From contig CAVJLN010000092.1 of NCBI GenBank assembly GCA_963650485.1, positions 1 through 8,489 of the forward strand: a stretch of 8,489 nt of DNA. Reading direction: 5' to 3'. Each line of letters begins with the position of its first letter. Position 1 is the first letter of the stretch. A program made the position numbers and the translations under genes. The DNA comes from Suilimivivens sp963650485 (GTDB taxonomy: Bacteria; Bacillota; Clostridia; Lachnospirales; Lachnospiraceae). Under the pieces are notes generated by a model. The model did no database searches and was not told where the DNA came from. It saw nothing but the letters and a program-made list of their open reading frames with translations. Of the stretch, positions 6,243 to 8,489 are shown piece after piece.

Positions 6243-6273
6243 GTTCCTGAAAAGAAACACTATAGTACAGCTT
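6228..6273. promoter_or_regulatory. 18-bp perfect inverted repeat: candidate operator and/or ung terminator
   Basis: AAGCTGTACTATAGTGTT (6228-6245) is the exact reverse complement of 6256-6273, with a 10-base spacer. Each arm contains the 8-base palindrome ACTATAGT. The left arm holds the promoter -10 box and the predicted start falls in the spacer, so a protein bound here would block RNA polymerase. In a transcript from ung the whole hairpin would form, followed by the weak U-rich stretch CTTATTTAATT, so it may also end ung transcription. The operator role is inferred from position next to a TrmB-type regulator gene. Confidence 0.75.
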
Positions 6274-6302
6274 ATTTAATTGAAGAATGAAACAGGTGTA
6301 GG

Positions 6303-7022
6303 ATGGAAGAAAATTTGATCTTGGATAAGCTGGTTCAGTTCGGACTGACCAGGCAGGAAGCCAATATTTATCTTTGCCTTTATCAGAACGGAGAATTGAC
6401 CGGTTATGAAGTGGCGAAGATGACGGGAATTTCCAGATCCAATGTCTACAGTGGTTTGTCTGATCTAACCGACAAAGGAGCAGCGTTTCTGGTACAGGGA
6501 AGCGTGAACCGTTATGTGACTGCCTCCATTGAAGAATTCTGTGATCATAAGGTGAGGGATCTGCAGAATGCGAGAGCCTATCTGTGTGAACATATTCCAG
6601 AGGTGAAGAAATCTTCCACCGGCTATATTACCGTCGAAGGATATTCCAATATCCGCAGCAAGATGCGTTTTATGCTGGAACATACGGAAATGCGGGTGTA
6701 TATTGCGGCGAAGGCAGAATATGTGAACGCCCTGGAAGAAGAGCTTTTGTCCCTGACAAAGCGGAAGATCAAGATTGTGTTGATTACAGACGGAGAACTT
6801 CATTCCACAGAATTGAAAGAGCATGCCATTTTATATCGGAGTGAAAGCCGTGGTAATATCGTACATCTCATCACCGATTCCGAGTATGTACTGACCGGAG
6901 AAATCAATAAGAACAAATCCGACACCTGCCTGTATACGGCGCAGGCGAATTTTGTTGAGGTGTTTAAAGAGATGCTTCGCAATGAAATGAAGCTGATTGA
7001 AATAAATGAGGAGAAAGGATAA
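6303..7022 (+). CDS. TrmB-family transcriptional regulator
   Basis: This is a DNA-binding regulator of the TrmB type, in which a winged helix-turn-helix is joined to a ligand-binding domain. The 239-residue protein has the HTH at about 12-62: FGLTRQEANIYLCLYQNGELTG followed by YEVAKMTGISRSNVYSGLSDLTDKG, closely matching the family pattern. A short linker helix (about 75-103) could dimerise. The C-terminal part (about 108-235) has the alternating strands and helices of the PLD-like TrmB effector domain. The ligand cannot be read from sequence. ATG 6303 has a modest site, AGGTG at 6294-6298, only 4 bases away. The gene is driven by the promoter/inverted repeat just upstream and is followed 4 bases later by the decarboxylase gene, so it probably controls itself and that enzyme (inference). 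Confidence 0.85.
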   Translation: MEENLILDKLVQFGLTRQEANIYLCLYQNGELTGYEVAKMTGISRSNVYSGLSDLTDKGAAFLVQGSVNRYVTASIEEFCDHKVRDLQNARAYLCEHIPEVKKSSTGYITVEGYSNIRSKMRFMLEHTEMRVYIAAKAEYVNALEEELLSLTKRKIKIVLITDGELHSTELKEHAILYRSESRGNIVHLITDSEYVLTGEINKNKSDTCLYTAQANFVEVFKEMLRNEMKLIEINEEKG

Positions 7023-7026
7023 ACAT

Positions 7027-8298
7027 ATGAAAAAAGTACCATTTATCAGTAGGGAAAAAGCACAGGAAATCAACAAAGAGTTTCCCACGCCTTTTTATCT
7101 TTATGATGAAAAGGGGATCCGTGAGAACGCGCAGGCTGTGAAGGAAGCATTTGCATGGAATCCGGGCTTCCGTGAGTATTTTGCAGTAAAGGCAACCCCC
7201 AATCCGTATCTAATTGAAATTTTAAGAGAGTATGGCTGCGGCTGCGACTGTTCTTCCATGACAGAGCTTATGCTGAGTGAGGCCATGGGAATTGTCGGCG
7301 AAAACATTATGTTTTCATCAAACGACACACCGGCAGAGGAATTTGCATATGCAAATAAACTGGGAGCGATCATCAATCTGGATGATATTACCCATATTGA
7401 CTTCGTGGAAGAGATTTTAGGCAAGCTTCCGGAAACGATGAGCTGCCGTTTCAATCCTGGTGGGATTTTTGAACTGAGTAATGGAATCATGGACAATCCG
7501 GGAGATTCCAAGTATGGTTTTACTACAGAGCAGATGTTTGAAGGATACCGCATTCTGAAGGAAAAGGGTGTAAAGAATTTCGGTATGCATGCTTTTCTGG
7601 CAAGCAATACGGTAACGAATGAATATTATCCGGAGCTTGCACGCCAGTTGTTCGAACTGGCCGTACGCCTCGAAAAGGAGACCGGAGCAGATATTAAATT
7701 CATCAATCTTTCCGGTGGTGTTGGAATCCCTTACAAGCCGGATCAGACACCGAATGACATTCGTGTGATTGGTGAGGGCGTGCGCAAGGTTTATGAAGAG
7801 ATTCTGGTTCCTGCCGGAATGGGAGACGTTGCGATTTATACCGAAATGGGACGTTTTATGATGGGACCTTACGGACAGCTTGTGACCAAGGCGATTCATG
7901 AGAAGCATACCTACAAGGAGTACATTGGTGTGGATGCCTGTGCGGTCAACCTGATGCGCCCTGCGATGTACGGTGCTTATCATCATATTACGGTACTTGG
8001 CAAGGAGGATGCTCCCTGCGACCACAAGTATGATGTAACCGGCTCCCTGTGTGAAAATAATGATAAATTCGCCATTGACCGTATGCTTCCGGAAATCGAG
8101 ATGGGAGATTATCTGGTGATTCACGATGCAGGCGCACATGGCTTCTCTATGGGATACAATTATAATGGAAAGCTGAAATGTGCAGAGCTGCTTTTGAAGG
8201 AGAATGGAAGCGTGAAGCTGATCCGCCGCGCCGAGACTCCTAAGGATTATTTTGCAACGTTTGATGGTCTGGATATTTATTCCAGGATTAAGTTCTAA
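7027..8298 (+). CDS. lysA: Diaminopimelate decarboxylase-like PLP enzyme (divergent LysA group)
   Basis: LysA decarboxylates meso-diaminopimelate to lysine, the last step of the pathway. The 423-residue protein is the usual length for fold-type III PLP decarboxylases. Visible motifs are FAVKA with PLP-binding Lys55, GCGCDCSSMTE (70-80), LSGGVG (228-233) for the phosphate, EMGR (273-276, usually EPGR), CENND (342-346, usually CESxD) with Cys342, and DAGAHGFSMGYNYNG (367-381, usually GAY...YN). MHAFLASNT (187-195) replaces the common HIGSQ. The fold and PLP chemistry are clear, but these changes place it in a divergent group, so another amino acid or carboxylated diamine substrate (as in CANSDC-type enzymes) remains possible. 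ATG 7027 is chosen because AAAGGA (7014-7019) lies 7 bases before it; ATG 7006 would overlap the regulator gene and lacks as good a site. It is the second gene of the TrmB unit. Confidence 0.8.
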   Translation: MKKVPFISREKAQEINKEFPTPFYLYDEKGIRENAQAVKEAFAWNPGFREYFAVKATPNPYLIEILREYGCGCDCSSMTELMLSEAMGIVGENIMFSSNDTPAEEFAYANKLGAIINLDDITHIDFVEEILGKLPETMSCRFNPGGIFELSNGIMDNPGDSKYGFTTEQMFEGYRILKEKGVKNFGMHAFLASNTVTNEYYPELARQLFELAVRLEKETGADIKFINLSGGVGIPYKPDQTPNDIRVIGEGVRKVYEEILVPAGMGDVAIYTEMGRFMMGPYGQLVTKAIHEKHTYKEYIGVDACAVNLMRPAMYGAYHHITVLGKEDAPCDHKYDVTGSLCENNDKFAIDRMLPEIEMGDYLVIHDAGAHGFSMGYNYNGKLKCAELLLKENGSVKLIRRAETPKDYFATFDGLDIYSRIKF

Positions 8299-8336
8299 AA
8301 CGGTAAGTTCATATTGAAGATGGAGTAAGAGATAAG

Positions 8337-8372
8337 AGAGTGTGTAAAGAGATCATTTGCGCACTCTTTTTT
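8337..8372 (+). terminator. Rho-independent terminator after the lysA-like gene
   Basis: AGAGTGTGTAAA (8337-8348) pairs with TTTGCGCACTCT (8356-8367) as a 12-bp stem with two G-U pairs and a 7-base loop. Six T residues follow (8367-8372). It lies 38 bases past the stop codon. Confidence 0.85.
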
Positions 8373-8489
8373 GACAGATACAGTTGATGGTGTAGTTGGT
8401 GTGAATACGCGGAAAAAGTTGTATGAATCTGCTGTGGGATTCTCTGGTGCAGGGAGATGTAGAGAAGCAATTAGAACGGGGAATATTTG
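8371..8489 (+). pseudogene. Possible remnant of a peptidoglycan-binding domain
   Basis: The frame at 8371 stays open to the window edge and reads LTDTVDGVVGVNTRKKLYES before drifting to a less typical sequence. The stretch VDGVVGxxTxxxL resembles the second half of a PG-binding-1 repeat (xVDGIVGxxTxxxL), found in cell-wall hydrolases. There is no start codon with a ribosome site, and the frame runs back through the lysA terminator to a TAA at 8326-8328. It is therefore either a decayed fragment or a chance match; it may continue past the window. Confidence 0.25.

Noticed and set aside
6259..6287. Divergent - strand promoter using the TATAGT in the right arm
   Set aside because: The matching -35 position reads TTCTTC, and no - strand gene follows.
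6249..6302. L-box or other riboswitch ahead of the trmB-lysA unit
   Set aside because: The predicted leader is only about 54 bases, far too short for a lysine riboswitch, and no conserved core is visible.
7417..8139. 240-codon open frame on the - strand
   Set aside because: It lies wholly opposite the lysA-like gene, whose motifs are unambiguous; the translated product has no recognisable domain.
8371..8398. TTGACA at 8371-8376 as a promoter for a gene beyond the window
   Set aside because: No acceptable -10 box lies 16-18 bases downstream (TAGTTG at best), and the hexamer begins with the last T residues of the lysA terminator.

Overview
The window looks like chromosomal DNA from a motile, low-to-medium GC Firmicute, most likely a gut Clostridia of the Lachnospiraceae type. 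Supporting signs are AGGAGG-like ribosome sites, TTGACA/TATAAT promoters, short U-tailed terminators, a CheV protein and the character of the proteins. I cannot name a species. All convincing genes are on the + strand. There are no rRNA or tRNA genes, CRISPR arrays or insertion sequences.

Layout. Bases 1-135 hold what may be the tail of an upstream gene, then a clear terminator. A strong extended -10 promoter (165-193) drives a single-gene unit, cheV (231-1127), closed by a terminator (1135-1161). Next is a run of four genes with no terminator between them: a degenerate sirtuin-like protein (1280-2053), a large acidic/lysine-rich single-pass membrane protein of unknown function (2099-3877), hisH (3940-4560) and hisF (4562-5323). 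HisH and HisF form imidazole glycerol phosphate synthase, which joins histidine and purine metabolism. No other his gene is in view. A 173-base gap leads to ung (uracil-DNA glycosylase, 5497-6174), whose stop codon lies in a 14-bp triplet tandem repeat.

After ung, a near-consensus promoter (6214-6242) overlaps an 18-bp perfect inverted repeat (6228-6273), so that the -10 box lies in the left arm. It precedes a two-gene unit: a TrmB-family regulator (6303-7022) and, 4 bases later, a divergent diaminopimelate decarboxylase-like PLP enzyme (7027-8298), ended by a terminator (8337-8372). The last ~115 bases have no clear gene, but one frame resembles a scrap of a peptidoglycan-binding domain.

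The most unusual items are the multivalent-looking membrane protein (six copies of a short hydrophobic motif in an acidic tail, lysine blocks, and one phased A AAA AAG slippery heptamer), the sirtuin-like protein lacking normal catalytic residues, and the promoter embedded in an inverted repeat in front of the TrmB gene.
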